In this document: in pieces, positions 17,957 to 27,199 of the stretch
Numbering within the stretch: position 1 is the stretch's first letter
Layout of the letters: every line of letters begins with the position of its first letter
NCBI GenBank assembly: GCA_019084485.1
Contig: JAHRFU010000058.1
Coordinates: 1-36,118 of the forward strand
Source: Desulforudis sp.
GTDB taxonomy: Bacteria > Bacillota > Desulfotomaculia > Desulfotomaculales > Desulforudaceae
Reading direction: 5' to 3'
DNA: 36,118 nt
Notes under the pieces: model-generated
What the model was told of the DNA's origin: nothing
The model's database searches: none
What the model saw: only the letters and a program-made list of their open reading frames with translations
Made by a program: the position numbers and the translations under genes

Positions 17957-19315
17957 CTAATTGGTAAGACTCTGAATCGGTGCCGGGATCCGTCCTCCCC
18001 GCCGCACAAACTCCGCAGATGAGAAGCGGCTGATCGACATCACCGGCGACCGCCCCAACAGACCGCCGAACTCCACGTAATCCCCTACCTTTTTACCGGG
18101 AACCGGAATCACCCGGACGGCAGTCGTCTTCCGATTAATGACCCCGATCGCGATCCCATCCGCGATTAAGGCCGATAACGTTTCCGCAGAGGTATCCCCC
18201 GGTACCACAATCATGTCCATTCCCACCGAGCACACCGCAGTCATCGCTTCCAGCTTCTCTAGATTAAGCGCGCCACATTCCACCGCCCGAATCATGCCGC
18301 TGTCCTCGCTAACCGGAATAAAGGCACCGGACAAGCCACCAACGTAGGATGATGCCATCGCCCCACCCTTCTTCACAGCGTCGTTCAGCAAGGCCAGAGC
18401 GGCAGTAGTTCCCGGCGCACCACACCGTTCAATCCCCATCGCCTCAATAATCTCCGCCACGCTATCCCCGACCGCCGGGGTGGGTGCCAGGGACAGGTCC
18501 ACGATTCCAAACGGAACGCCCAGCCGCTCAGCCGCCCGGCGTCCGATCAACTCACCCATCCTGGTGATCTTGAAAGACATCTTCTTTATCAGTTCGGCCA
18601 GAGCACCCAGATCGGCGTCCGGCAGCTTCGCGACAGCGTTCTTCACCACTCCCGGACCGCTAACCCCGACATTGATCACACATTCCGGCTCACCGATTCC
18701 GTGGAAGGCTCCGGCCATGAAGGGATTGTCCTCGGGGGCGTTAGCAAACACGACCAGCTTGGCACAACCGATGGCATCACGGTCGGCGGTACGCAGGGCC
18801 GTCTCCTTAATGATTTTCCCCATCAGGGCCACCGCGTCCATATTAATGCCTGCCGCTGTGGTCGCCACGTTGACCGAGCTGCATACCCGCTCAGTTTCGG
18901 CGAGTACGATCGGGATGGTATCGATCAGTCGGCGGTCCCCTGAGGTAAACCCTTTATGGACCAGCGCGGAGTACCCACCGATAAAGTTTACCCCAACCTC
19001 GGCTGCCGCCCGATCCAGGGTACGGGCGAGGTAAATGCAGTCCTCCCGGCTACGACCATCGACCAACAAGGCCACCGGAGTCACCGCAATCCGCTTGTTC
19101 ACGATCGGAATGCCGAACTCCCGCTCCAGCTGCTCCCCGACCTCCACCAGCCGACCGGCTAATCCGGTGATCTTCCGGTACACCCGATCACAGAGTTCAT
19201 CACTGTCCCGGTCGTTACAGTCCCGCAGACTGATCCCCATAGTGATCGTACGGATATCCAGATTCTCCTCCTGAATCATATTAATCGTCTCTAGGATCTC
19301 CTCAACACTGAGCAT
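17957..19315 (-). CDS. UPF0210 (PFL/DUF711 family) protein
   Basis: A 452-residue member of the UPF0210 family, distantly related in fold to pyruvate-formate-lyase/glycyl-radical proteins. Recognised by the start [50 protein letters not shown] and the C-terminal [19 protein letters not shown]. No catalytic activity is established for it. It follows the ACT-domain gene, its usual partner in many Firmicutes and archaea, which suggests amino-acid-responsive control. ATG at 19315 has AGGAGGG eight bases upstream. Confidence 0.93.
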   Translation of the reverse strand: MLSVEEILETINMIQEENLDIRTITMGISLRDCNDRDSDELCDRVYRKITGLAGRLVEVGEQLEREFGIPIVNKRIAVTPVALLVDGRSREDCIYLARTLDRAAAEVGVNFIGGYSALVHKGFTSGDRRLIDTIPIVLAETERVCSSVNVATTAAGINMDAVALMGKIIKETALRTADRDAIGCAKLVVFANAPEDNPFMAGAFHGIGEPECVINVGVSGPGVVKNAVAKLPDADLGALAELIKKMSFKITRMGELIGRRAAERLGVPFGIVDLSLAPTPAVGDSVAEIIEAMGIERCGAPGTTAALALLNDAVKKGGAMASSYVGGLSGAFIPVSEDSGMIRAVECGALNLEKLEAMTAVCSVGMDMIVVPGDTSAETLSALIADGIAIGVINRKTTAVRVIPVPGKKVGDYVEFGGLLGRSPVMSISRFSSAEFVRRGGRIPAPIQSLTN

Positions 19316-19341
19316 TGTTCACCCTCCTGGTGTCGGCAACA

Positions 19342-19357
19342 TAGTGCCAGGCACCTA
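19342..19357. repeat. Short palindromic element TAGTGCCAGGCACCTA
   Basis: GTGCC-A-GGCAC is a perfect short palindrome in the ACT/UPF0210 spacer. It resembles the compact REP-type cores common in bacterial intergenic DNA. Confidence 0.45.
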
Positions 19358-19379
19358 TACTATTGAGCATTGTAACCCA

Positions 19380-19421
19380 ACTGTTAAGAAAGTGTCCTGG
19401 CCCCTTTCTTTTCTTAACAGT
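19380..19421. repeat. Long inverted repeat just after the ACT-domain gene
   Basis: ACTGTTAAGAAA (from 19380) pairs exactly with TTTCTTAACAGT (ending 19421), giving a 12-base-pair stem and a loop containing TGTCCTGGCCCC. It starts one base beyond the ACT gene stop. The minus-strand tail is not T-rich, so it is more likely an mRNA-processing or REP-like hairpin than a terminator. Confidence 0.65.
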
Positions 19422-19422
19422 G

Positions 19423-19707
19423 CTAGATCCGGTGCATGTAGAGGAAGGCGTCCTCGTGCTGAGCACCGATGCGAACGCCGCCCAGTTCAGCGCCCTTGGC
19501 GTCCAGTCGTTCCTTTAACGTGATCAGGTCGACTGAGGCACCGGTCATATCCGCAATAATGATCATCGCCAGGAACTCCTGTAGAACCGTCTGGCTGATG
19601 TCCAGGATGTTGACCCCGTTCTCGGCCAGTACCCCGGTAACGCTGGCAATCAGACCTACGCGATCCTCGCCCAGAACGCTGACGATAATCCGGTTCGAAC
19701 TTAACAT
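19423..19707 (-). CDS. ACT domain protein, UPF0237 family
   Basis: A 94-residue stand-alone ACT domain: IIVSVLGEDRVGLIASVTGVLAE, then NILDISQTVL, then AMIIIADMT. ACT domains bind amino acids or other small ligands as dimers. UPF0237 proteins are found next to UPF0210 genes, as here. The ligand is unknown. ATG at 19707 with GAGGTGGG at good spacing. Confidence 0.93.
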   Translation of the reverse strand: MLSSNRIIVSVLGEDRVGLIASVTGVLAENGVNILDISQTVLQEFLAMIIIADMTGASVDLITLKERLDAKGAELGGVRIGAQHEDAFLYMHRI

Positions 19708-19745
19708 AATGTACCCACCTCAGCCAGTTATAGTCGGAAACATAA

Positions 19746-19785
19746 ATGATGCCCGTCCCCGCCCAGGGCGGTGGACGGGCATCAT
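19746..19785 (-). terminator. Terminator of the secDF operon
   Basis: ATGATGCCCGTCC (19746-19758) pairs perfectly with GGACGGGCATCAT (19773-19785), with a further GCCC/GGGC pairing inside. The minus-strand tail is TTATGTTT. It lies between the secF stop and the ACT gene. Confidence 0.85.
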
Positions 19786-19801
19786 ATCTGAACTCTAGCG
19801 T

Positions 19802-20701
19802 TTAAACCTGGGCATCCGCCGTACGGCGTCTGCGGGTGCCTCCGCCGGGGAAACGACGCTTCAGATCAATCCAGACGGAGCTGGCAAAGAACACGGACGA
19901 ATAGGTACCGCTGGTCACACCGATGATCATTGCCAGAATGAAGGTCTTCAGGGTGGCACCGCCCAAGAAGTACAGGGCCAGCAGCATAAACATCACGGTC
20001 AGCGTGGTGTTAATGGAACGGGCCAACGTCTGCCAGAGACTGGTGTTGACCACGTCCTCCAGTTTGTCACCCTTCTTGGCGTCCTTGAGGTTCTCACGCA
20101 CCCGGTCGAAAATGATGATCGTGGCGTTGATCGAGTAACCCAGGATGGTCAGGATGGCCGCTACAAAGGCGCTGTTGATCTCGATGTATAAGAGCGAGAA
20201 GATTCCCAGAGTTAACAAGGCGTCGTGCAACAGGGCGGCAATCGCGGCCAGCCCCTGCTTGAACTCAAACCGCCAGGAAATGTAGGCCACCATCAGCAAT
20301 GAGGCCGCAATCACTGCCAGCACCGCCTTCTGGGCAAGTTCCCGCCCAATGGTTGGACCTACCTTCTCATTCCGGAGGACCTCCTCGATTCCGTACTTCT
20401 CGTCCAGATGCTTGACCAGGGCTTCAATCTCCTCTTCAGAGAGCAAACCCGTACGGATAATGATCTGATCCTCGTCAGCCTGCTGAATGACACTTCTTCC
20501 AAGATTGATCTCCGTCAGCGACGAACGCACGTCCGGCACGCTGACGACCTGCTCGAACCCCAGTTCCACCAGGTTGCCGCCGGTGAAGTCGATGCCCAGA
20601 TTCAGGCCGCGTACCCCGAGGGAGATGATGCCGGGAATCAGGATGATCAGCGAAAAGATGTACCAGTATCTTCGTAGTCGGATAAAGTGAAACACCGTCA
20701 A
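19802..20701 (-). CDS. secF: Protein translocase subunit SecF
   Basis: Membrane partner of SecD that uses the proton or sodium gradient to help Sec-dependent export. The 299 residues have an N-terminal membrane helix (YIFSLIILIPGIISLGV), the conserved GIDFTGGNLVEL, a small periplasmic part, and five C-terminal helices, with the LLHDALLTLGIFSLL and GYSINATIIIFDRVRENL signatures. The start is TTG at 20701, four bases after AAGGAGG; a GTG two codons in (20695) has better spacing and could be the real start. It lies nine bases after secD. Confidence 0.95.
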   Translation of the reverse strand: MTVFHFIRLRRYWYIFSLIILIPGIISLGVRGLNLGIDFTGGNLVELGFEQVVSVPDVRSSLTEINLGRSVIQQADEDQIIIRTGLLSEEEIEALVKHLDEKYGIEEVLRNEKVGPTIGRELAQKAVLAVIAASLLMVAYISWRFEFKQGLAAIAALLHDALLTLGIFSLLYIEINSAFVAAILTILGYSINATIIIFDRVRENLKDAKKGDKLEDVVNTSLWQTLARSINTTLTVMFMLLALYFLGGATLKTFILAMIIGVTSGTYSSVFFASSVWIDLKRRFPGGGTRRRRTADAQV

Positions 20702-20710
20702 TCTCCCTCC

Positions 20711-21946
20711 TTATGCTCCGTATAGTTTGGGGTTTCTGGCCAACCCGGAAGCAACGGTCTGATGCAAAAGCCACCTCGTCATCGTCAGCGCGGTGAACAT
20801 ACTGACCACGATACCGATTCCCAGGGTGAGTGCAAAACCCTTGATCATTGTCGGTGCAAAAATGTACAGAACGATAGCCGCCAGGATCGTGGTCACGTTG
20901 GCATCGACAATGGCCGCAAAGGCCCGCCGGAAACCGGCGTCGATCGCCGAACGCAACGTTCGGCCCGTTCGTAATTCCTCTTTTATGCGCTCAAAAATGA
21001 CAATGTTGGCATCGATGGCGATACCCATCGACAGCAGGAAGCCGGCGATGCCCGGCAGGGTCATGGTCACCTTGATCGCGGCAAAGATTAAGAACACCAG
21101 GATCGCGTAGGTAATCAGTGAAAAGGAGGCCACTAGGCCCGGAACGCGGTAGTAGGCCAACATAAAGACCAGGATCGCCCCCAGACCGATCGCCCCAGCT
21201 GTCTTGGACCGCTCCAGGGAATCAGCACCCAAGGTCGGTCCCACGGTGCGCTTCTCCATAATATCCAGCTTCACCGGCAGAGCACCCGACCGCAGGAGAA
21301 CCGCAATCCGGTTGGCTTCTTCAAGGCTGGCATAGCCGGTGATCCGGCCCCTACCCTCAGTAATCGGCGTCGTGATGGTCGGATTCTGAAGAATGTTTCC
21401 GTCCAGCACGATTGCCAAGGGACGACCGACGTTCGCCGTGGTCACCTCAGCAAATCGCTGAGAGCCATCCCGATCCAGTTCAAAGTTCACTTCAGCCTGA
21501 CTGGTGCCGGGAACCAATGCTTCCTGCGCATCCTTCAGGTTGGCACCGGTCAGCACCGTCTGCCCGTCCTGAGTCTTAAACTCGAGATAGGCCGGCATAA
21601 TCAGCGTTCGCACAACCTCATCAGGGTCATCTACTCCGGCGATCTCCACAATAATGCGGTCCGCACCTTGCTGCTGGATGATCGGTTCGGTTACACCGAA
21701 CTGGTTGACACGGTTTTCCAGGATCGCAATCGACCTTCTGACGGCATCCGGCGTGACCTTATCTTCTTCGGTGGGTATGGCCTGGAGCACCACGTGTACA
21801 CCACCCTGCAGGTCAAGCCCGAGGTTGATATCCTTGGAAAACGGTAACCAGGGCACGCCCGTAAACGGAGACCAGGCGGTCAAGAGACCCACGAAGCCGA
21901 CCACCAAAAGGACGGCGGTCATCTTGATCAGGTTGTCCCATCTCAC
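20711..21946 (-). CDS. secD: Protein translocase subunit SecD
   Basis: SecDF export motor subunit, 411 residues: a first membrane helix (MTAVLLVVGFVGLLTAW), LGLDLQGGVHVVL, a P1-type extracytoplasmic domain (VRRSIAILENRVNQFGVTEP and following), and five C-terminal helices with GFLLSMGIAIDANIVIFERIKEE. The start is GTG at 21946, behind GGGGAG. The gene order yajC, HD protein, secD, secF is the common Firmicute arrangement. Confidence 0.96.
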   Translation of the reverse strand: MRWDNLIKMTAVLLVVGFVGLLTAWSPFTGVPWLPFSKDINLGLDLQGGVHVVLQAIPTEEDKVTPDAVRRSIAILENRVNQFGVTEPIIQQQGADRIIVEIAGVDDPDEVVRTLIMPAYLEFKTQDGQTVLTGANLKDAQEALVPGTSQAEVNFELDRDGSQRFAEVTTANVGRPLAIVLDGNILQNPTITTPITEGRGRITGYASLEEANRIAVLLRSGALPVKLDIMEKRTVGPTLGADSLERSKTAGAIGLGAILVFMLAYYRVPGLVASFSLITYAILVFLIFAAIKVTMTLPGIAGFLLSMGIAIDANIVIFERIKEELRTGRTLRSAIDAGFRRAFAAIVDANVTTILAAIVLYIFAPTMIKGFALTLGIGIVVSMFTALTMTRWLLHQTVASGLARNPKLYGA

Positions 21947-21962
21947 TGTTTAACTACTCCCC

Positions 21963-22622
21963 TTACAACAATTTAGCCCCATTAATGACTAATTCAAAAT
22001 TAGACTTCAGAAACACTGCCGCACGCCGGCAAAGTGCCATTCGTAACAGGAAGATCTCAAAGTATTCCATCACCGGACAAATTTCGGTATCAATAGTTAG
22101 TTCCAGAGTGATAGACCGCCGATCCTCATTGACCCACAAAAAAGAGTGCTCCGCTGCGTAGTTTACCCGGTCGTGGATGTCGAATGTTGCCAGATCCGGG
22201 TTCCGTACACGTGAACGGTGCACATCGGATTTGTCGGCCATAATCAGGGCCGCAGCCACAGTGTTCACCGGCTGGCCGTACTCTTCCTCGTGATTGGCGA
22301 TGGCCGAAATCACCGTGGCGATTTCGTCCGGAGGCATGCCCATCTCGTGCAGTGCCGTGAAGGCGATAATCGCCCCGGAATTGCCGTGGTTCGCCCGGCT
22401 GACCACGTTCCCCACATCATGGAGATAGCCAGCAATGGCCGCCAGTTCCGCATCCCGTTTGGGATAACCCAATCGTTCCAGGATGTTGCGCGCGATACTC
22501 GACACCAGGTTGACGTGGCGGTAACTGTGTTCGGTGTAACCCATGGCACCGAGAAACTTGTTGCCGTTGCGGATGAAGCTGTCCAGGACCGGGTTTGCCT
22601 TGACGTCAGCCAGTGTGATCAA
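21963..22622 (-). CDS. HD-domain phosphohydrolase of unknown substrate
   Basis: 219 residues with a full HD metal site: H in EHSYRHVNLV, the HD pair in GYLHDVGNVVSRANHG, further His in ANHEEEYG, and D in IMADKSDVHRSR. The C-terminal 80 residues (FLWVNEDRRSITLELTIDTEI...) look like a small alpha/beta domain. HD proteins hydrolyse phosphoesters such as nucleotides or cyclic dinucleotides, but nothing here fixes the substrate. The start is TTG at 22622 after a G-rich Shine-Dalgarno. It lies between yajC and secD and is evidently co-transcribed with them. Confidence 0.85.
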   Translation of the reverse strand: MITLADVKANPVLDSFIRNGNKFLGAMGYTEHSYRHVNLVSSIARNILERLGYPKRDAELAAIAGYLHDVGNVVSRANHGNSGAIIAFTALHEMGMPPDEIATVISAIANHEEEYGQPVNTVAAALIMADKSDVHRSRVRNPDLATFDIHDRVNYAAEHSFLWVNEDRRSITLELTIDTEICPVMEYFEIFLLRMALCRRAAVFLKSNFELVINGAKLL

Positions 22623-22643
22623 GCCCGCGCCCCCCTACACCAC

Positions 22644-22904
22644 CTAGCCTTCAATCTGGGCGATTGAAGCGCGCAGTACCTTAATCTTAGTGTTCTCAGC
22701 GATCTTCAGCATCACGGTGTCCTCGTCAAGCTTGACGATGGTTCCATAGATCCCACCGGCCGTGACCACCGTATCGTGCAACTTAAGGTTCTTAATCAAC
22801 TCCATATGCTTTTTCTGTCTAATCTGTTGCGGTCTAATCAACAGAAAATACAGAAGGGCAAACAAACCAACAATGTAAAGAATTGAGATTACTTCCGGAC
22901 TCAA
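22644..22904 (-). CDS. yajC: Preprotein translocase subunit YajC
   Basis: 86 residues: one N-terminal membrane helix (VISILYIVGLFALLYFLLI), the RPQQIRQKKHMELI signature, then a small domain LHDTVVTAGGIYGTIVKLDEDTVMLKIAENTKIKVLRASI. It associates with SecDF. The start is TTG at 22904, behind AAAGGGGG. It lies 87 bases after tgt and 21 bases before the HD gene. Confidence 0.95.
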   Translation of the reverse strand: MSPEVISILYIVGLFALLYFLLIRPQQIRQKKHMELIKNLKLHDTVVTAGGIYGTIVKLDEDTVMLKIAENTKIKVLRASIAQIEG

Positions 22905-22991
22905 GTTATTCTACCCCCTTTCATAATTTTAGGTAGGTATTCTTTTTCAACGGGCATTATCCTCTAAACCATGTGTAGTTTTACTACAAAT

Positions 22992-24125
<1,134 letters not shown>

Positions 24126-24127
24126 TT

Positions 24128-24194
24128 AAAAGGGGACAGTCGCCCATTCCGGTCCAACGACCCTATTTGAAAATTGTTGTGTGGTGCTGTGCGC
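24128..24194 (-). repeat. Two-block intergenic repeat upstream of tgt (copy 2)
   Basis: Same two blocks as upstream of sirC: 24128-24150 (AAAAGGGGACAGTCGCCC then ATTCC) and 24171-24194 (AAATTGTTGTGTGGTGCTGT then GCGC). It ends 15 bases upstream of the tgt start codon. The last part of block A (AATGGGCGACTGTCC, in reverse sense) also occurs in the queA/spoIID gap near 25588. Confidence 0.8.
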
Positions 24195-24248
24195 GCTGAG
24201 GGATTGCCTCCACAAACACGTACGTGACAGAGGAATCTGCTCAGGGGC

Positions 24249-24370
24249 GGGAAACGGGGACAGGCATCTTTTTCTCTACCGAGATTCCTTAAACAATCCC
24301 TTTATGGAACATTGCATTAAGAGGAACTGTGAGTCCTTATCCGTGAAAAAGCAGCCTGTCCCCGATTCCC
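24249..24370. repeat. 122-base REP/MITE-like element with 26-base inverted ends
   Basis: The left end at 24249-24274 (GGGAAACGGGGACAGGCATC then TTTTTC) and the right end at 24345-24370, read in reverse, match at 23 of 26 positions. About 70 bases lie between them, with no reading frame. The element fills most of the 260-base gap between queA and tgt. The core GGGGACAGGCNNCTTTTTC is repeated at 31317-31335. Confidence 0.8.
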
Positions 24371-24373
24371 ACT

Positions 24374-25399
24374 CTAGATGATTAGCATTGCGTCGCCGAA
24401 GCTGAAGAACCGGTAGCGCTGGTGCACGGCATCCCGGTAGGCGGCGAGCAGCTGCTCGCGGCCTACCAGCGCGCTCACCAGCATCAGCAGCGTGGATCGC
24501 GGTAGGTGAAAGTTGGTCACCAGCCCGTCGATCACTTTAAACTCATATCCCGGGTAAATGAAGATATCGGTCGTATTCGCACCTGGACGGACGGTACCGT
24601 CCTCCTCCGCAGCGGCCTCCAGGCAACGGGTTACCGTGGTTCCCACTGCGATCACCCGGCCCCCGGCACTCTTCGTATTAGCGATAGCCTGACTCGTTTT
24701 CTCGGGAACCGAGTACCATTCCGAGTGCATCCGGTGCTCATCCACGTTCTCCACCTTCACTGGCCGGAAGGTGTCCAGTCCAATATGCAAGACTACGGGC
24801 ACCACCGCAACTCCGATCTTCTTCACCTTGTCCAGAAGCTCAGGAGTGAAATGGAGTCCCGCCGTGGGGGCGGCTGCGGAACCGGACTGTTTCGCATAGA
24901 CTGTCTGGTATCTGTCCCGTTCTTCAGCGGGGAGGTCACGCTTGATGTACGGGGGTAAAGGCACGTGTCCGATCCGCTCGATGATCTCATCAAACCCACC
25001 CACGTATTTAAACTCAATGACTCGGCCCCCGGCATCTGTGCGGGACAGGACTTGTCCCTGCAGTTCCGGCCCGAAATCAATAAGGGTACCCTCATTAAGG
25101 CGTCGCCCGGGACGCACCAGCGCCTCCCAGCGGTCTTCGCCAGCCGGCTGCAGGAGCAGGACTTCCACCCGCCCGCCCGTCGTCTTGTGGCCAAGCAGCC
25201 GGACAGGCAAGACCCGGGTCTCATTAACCGCCAACAAGTCACCCGGTCGCAAATAATCTACAATATCCCGGAAGTGCCGGTGCGCCAATCCCGTCTCGTT
25301 CCGCCTAATGACGAGCAGGCGGGATTCATCCCGAAAAGGAAGCGGTTCCTGGGCGATTAATGCTTTTGGTAATTCGTAGTCAAAGTCCGCCACCCGCAA
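24374..25399 (-). CDS. queA: S-adenosylmethionine:tRNA ribosyltransferase-isomerase
   Basis: Transfers and isomerises the ribose of SAM onto preQ1-tRNA to make epoxyqueuosine. The core begins VADFDYELPKALIAQEPLPF, followed by DLLAVNETRVLPVRLLG, the SAAPTAGLHFTPELL signature, and LPRSTLLMLVSALVGRE near the end. I chose TTG at 25399 (MRVADFDYELP, 341 residues, the usual family length), preceded by GAGG. An ATG at 25432 and a longer open frame to 25615 exist, but they add sequence unlike the family. It lies between the SpoIID-like gene and tgt, separated from tgt by the repeat-filled gap. Confidence 0.94.
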   Translation of the reverse strand: MRVADFDYELPKALIAQEPLPFRDESRLLVIRRNETGLAHRHFRDIVDYLRPGDLLAVNETRVLPVRLLGHKTTGGRVEVLLLQPAGEDRWEALVRPGRRLNEGTLIDFGPELQGQVLSRTDAGGRVIEFKYVGGFDEIIERIGHVPLPPYIKRDLPAEERDRYQTVYAKQSGSAAAPTAGLHFTPELLDKVKKIGVAVVPVVLHIGLDTFRPVKVENVDEHRMHSEWYSVPEKTSQAIANTKSAGGRVIAVGTTVTRCLEAAAEEDGTVRPGANTTDIFIYPGYEFKVIDGLVTNFHLPRSTLLMLVSALVGREQLLAAYRDAVHQRYRFFSFGDAMLII

Positions 25400-25656
25400 T
25401 GTGCATCCGTCCTCGCTTCCACATCGAACCATTCTTAATTCTATCCAAAACCCGAACACAAGAAAACCCGGTTGCCCGGAGTTATTACCGTAAGACTTGG
25501 TACTGAACGCACCAGAAAGGTTGGAGCCGTTACATACTGAGGGGCTTGCCGGGACAAACAGTCGGAAGACTTGCCGATCCACGACCCTTAATGGGCGACT
25601 GTCCTGTCTATGCAACGGCTACCTGTTGCCCCTACGAGACGGTCGCTCCCCTTCAA
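25400..25656. other. Intergenic region between the SpoIID-like gene and queA
   Basis: 257 bases without a supportable gene. It contains AATGGGCGACTGTCC near 25588-25602, a fragment of the sirC/tgt repeat in the opposite orientation. I see no clear promoter or terminator. An in-frame extension of queA covers most of it but shows no family similarity. Confidence 0.5.
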
Positions 25657-27072
25657 CTAATTACGCCCGTAGTTCCCTTCCAGGGTAACGCCTTTGTAGT
25701 AGTGATGCAAGATATCCCGGTAGCACCAGCCCTGCTTGGCCATGCCGTAGGCACCCCACTGGGCCATCCCCAGGCCGTGTCCCCATCCGTTTCCGTGGAA
25801 GGTGACCTGCTGCAACCGTCCCGCTGGGTCGGTTTCCTTCTGCATGGTGAAGAGTGAACTCCGGAGCCCTAGGGCTCTCCGCACCTGATCGGCGTTCTCA
25901 ATAACCATCCGCTGCGATTCGCCCTGCAATCCCGTCCCTTCTACAAGCAGCCGCTTAACTCGGTGTCCGGACGAGGTCATTGCCATCACATCCAGGTCGG
26001 CAACGGTAGAAAAGGAATAGTTTAGGCGAGCAAGCTGATCTTTCAACTGGTCGGCGGAGTAGGTTACCTGCCAGTTATAGTAAAGGTTGTTTACGTCATA
26101 GGGATCGATCACGGGGCGCAGATAGGGCACCGGGTAGCGCCAGACCTCTTCAGCGAACTCCGTATAGCCTCCGCTACTGGCGTGGAAATAGGCCTCGATC
26201 GGTTTACCGCCATACGCCAGTATCTCGCCACGGGTTGCTTCCACAGCCCGGGTGGTGGCCGCACGTTCCTGGTCGTATCCGTGATAAACCTGTGACCAAT
26301 CGGTGGGACACACGTCGTAAAACTCACGGTTACGCATGTTGTACAGGGCAAAACTGCGCGCCGCGACCGCCTGGGCTTTGTAGGTTTCCTCCGGCCAGCC
26401 GTAGAGCACCTCGCTGGGTACCACACTGTAAAGATAATGTTCCATCGGCAGGGTGTTTACGGCCAGCAGGCCGCCACCGTTAGAGATGATCCGCAACTCA
26501 CCCCGGTAGCGCTTAAATGTGCCGTTTACCTCCAGAGAGAAGACGCCGTCTCCTGCTTGAGCAACGGTCACGCTGGAGGTTCCGCGTTTGTCGGCGACCG
26601 CCAACTGACGGGAATCGGTCGGGAGAACGGACACTTGCCCGCCCGCGCTGATTACGGAGACACCTTCACGGATGGTCCGTTCGGAAACTGTATTCCCGGC
26701 CCCCATCAGGGAAAGCGCCCCTGTGGCTTCCTGCAGCAACAACGGTCCCCGAAACGCACCCAGGACATCAGTGCCGCGCACCACCTGGACTTGTGACCCC
26801 TGTCGGCTGATCGTCCAGACCTCACCCGCCCGGGGGCTGGCAATGGCCGCTCCGGTGTACTCGTTGAGCAGTTCGTAATCTCCAAGGGTTTTGAAGGTTA
26901 CCGACGCGGCATTTTCGACAAGCATGACCCGGATACGGGGTTCCGAAGACGGTTGCGCCATCGCATCTCCGGAATGCATAAGCATAGTCACGAATAACGG
27001 AATCGCCACTAATAGACTGATAACCGTCCTCCATCGGGAGCGAAAGAATAAAGCCAAGGTACTCCCCCTCAT
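25657..27072 (-). CDS. SpoIID/LytB-domain protein (peptidoglycan lytic enzyme-like)
   Basis: Probably a secreted or membrane-anchored murein lytic transglycosylase of the SpoIID family. It has 471 residues: a basic start, then a hydrophobic signal stretch (ISLLVAIPLFVTMLM) with a plausible cut near AMA-QP (about residue 39). A beta-rich region reaches about 190, and then comes the SpoIID domain: PMEHYLYSVVPSEV (E in VPSE is the catalytic-type acid), YKAQAVAARSFAL, YFHASSGGYTEFAEEVW, and finally GNGWGHGLGMAQWGAYGMA. It could be sporulation SpoIID itself or one of the paralogues; the position next to queA suggests the housekeeping paralogue. The start is ATG at 27072; a TTG immediately upstream is the alternative. 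Confidence 0.9.
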   Translation of the reverse strand: MRGSTLALFFRSRWRTVISLLVAIPLFVTMLMHSGDAMAQPSSEPRIRVMLVENAASVTFKTLGDYELLNEYTGAAIASPRAGEVWTISRQGSQVQVVRGTDVLGAFRGPLLLQEATGALSLMGAGNTVSERTIREGVSVISAGGQVSVLPTDSRQLAVADKRGTSSVTVAQAGDGVFSLEVNGTFKRYRGELRIISNGGGLLAVNTLPMEHYLYSVVPSEVLYGWPEETYKAQAVAARSFALYNMRNREFYDVCPTDWSQVYHGYDQERAATTRAVEATRGEILAYGGKPIEAYFHASSGGYTEFAEEVWRYPVPYLRPVIDPYDVNNLYYNWQVTYSADQLKDQLARLNYSFSTVADLDVMAMTSSGHRVKRLLVEGTGLQGESQRMVIENADQVRRALGLRSSLFTMQKETDPAGRLQQVTFHGNGWGHGLGMAQWGAYGMAKQGWCYRDILHHYYKGVTLEGNYGRN

Positions 27073-27143
27073 CAAGACCCTTGCTGTTGGCTGTCTTCAT
27101 CCAATACCGTCAGAATCTACCAGGGATTGTATTCGACAAAAAA

Positions 27144-27162
27144 GGACGGGCTCCTGCCGTCC
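27144..27162 (-). terminator. Terminator after the aldehyde oxidoreductase gene
   Basis: GGACGG and CCGTCC pair around a 7-base loop; the minus-strand tail is TTTTTTG. It lies 38 bases beyond the aor stop and ends the queH-DUF2905-ferredoxin-aor unit. Confidence 0.85.
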
Positions 27163-27199
27163 GTTAGAATAAAATCCATTATACGGGATTAGAGTTAAA

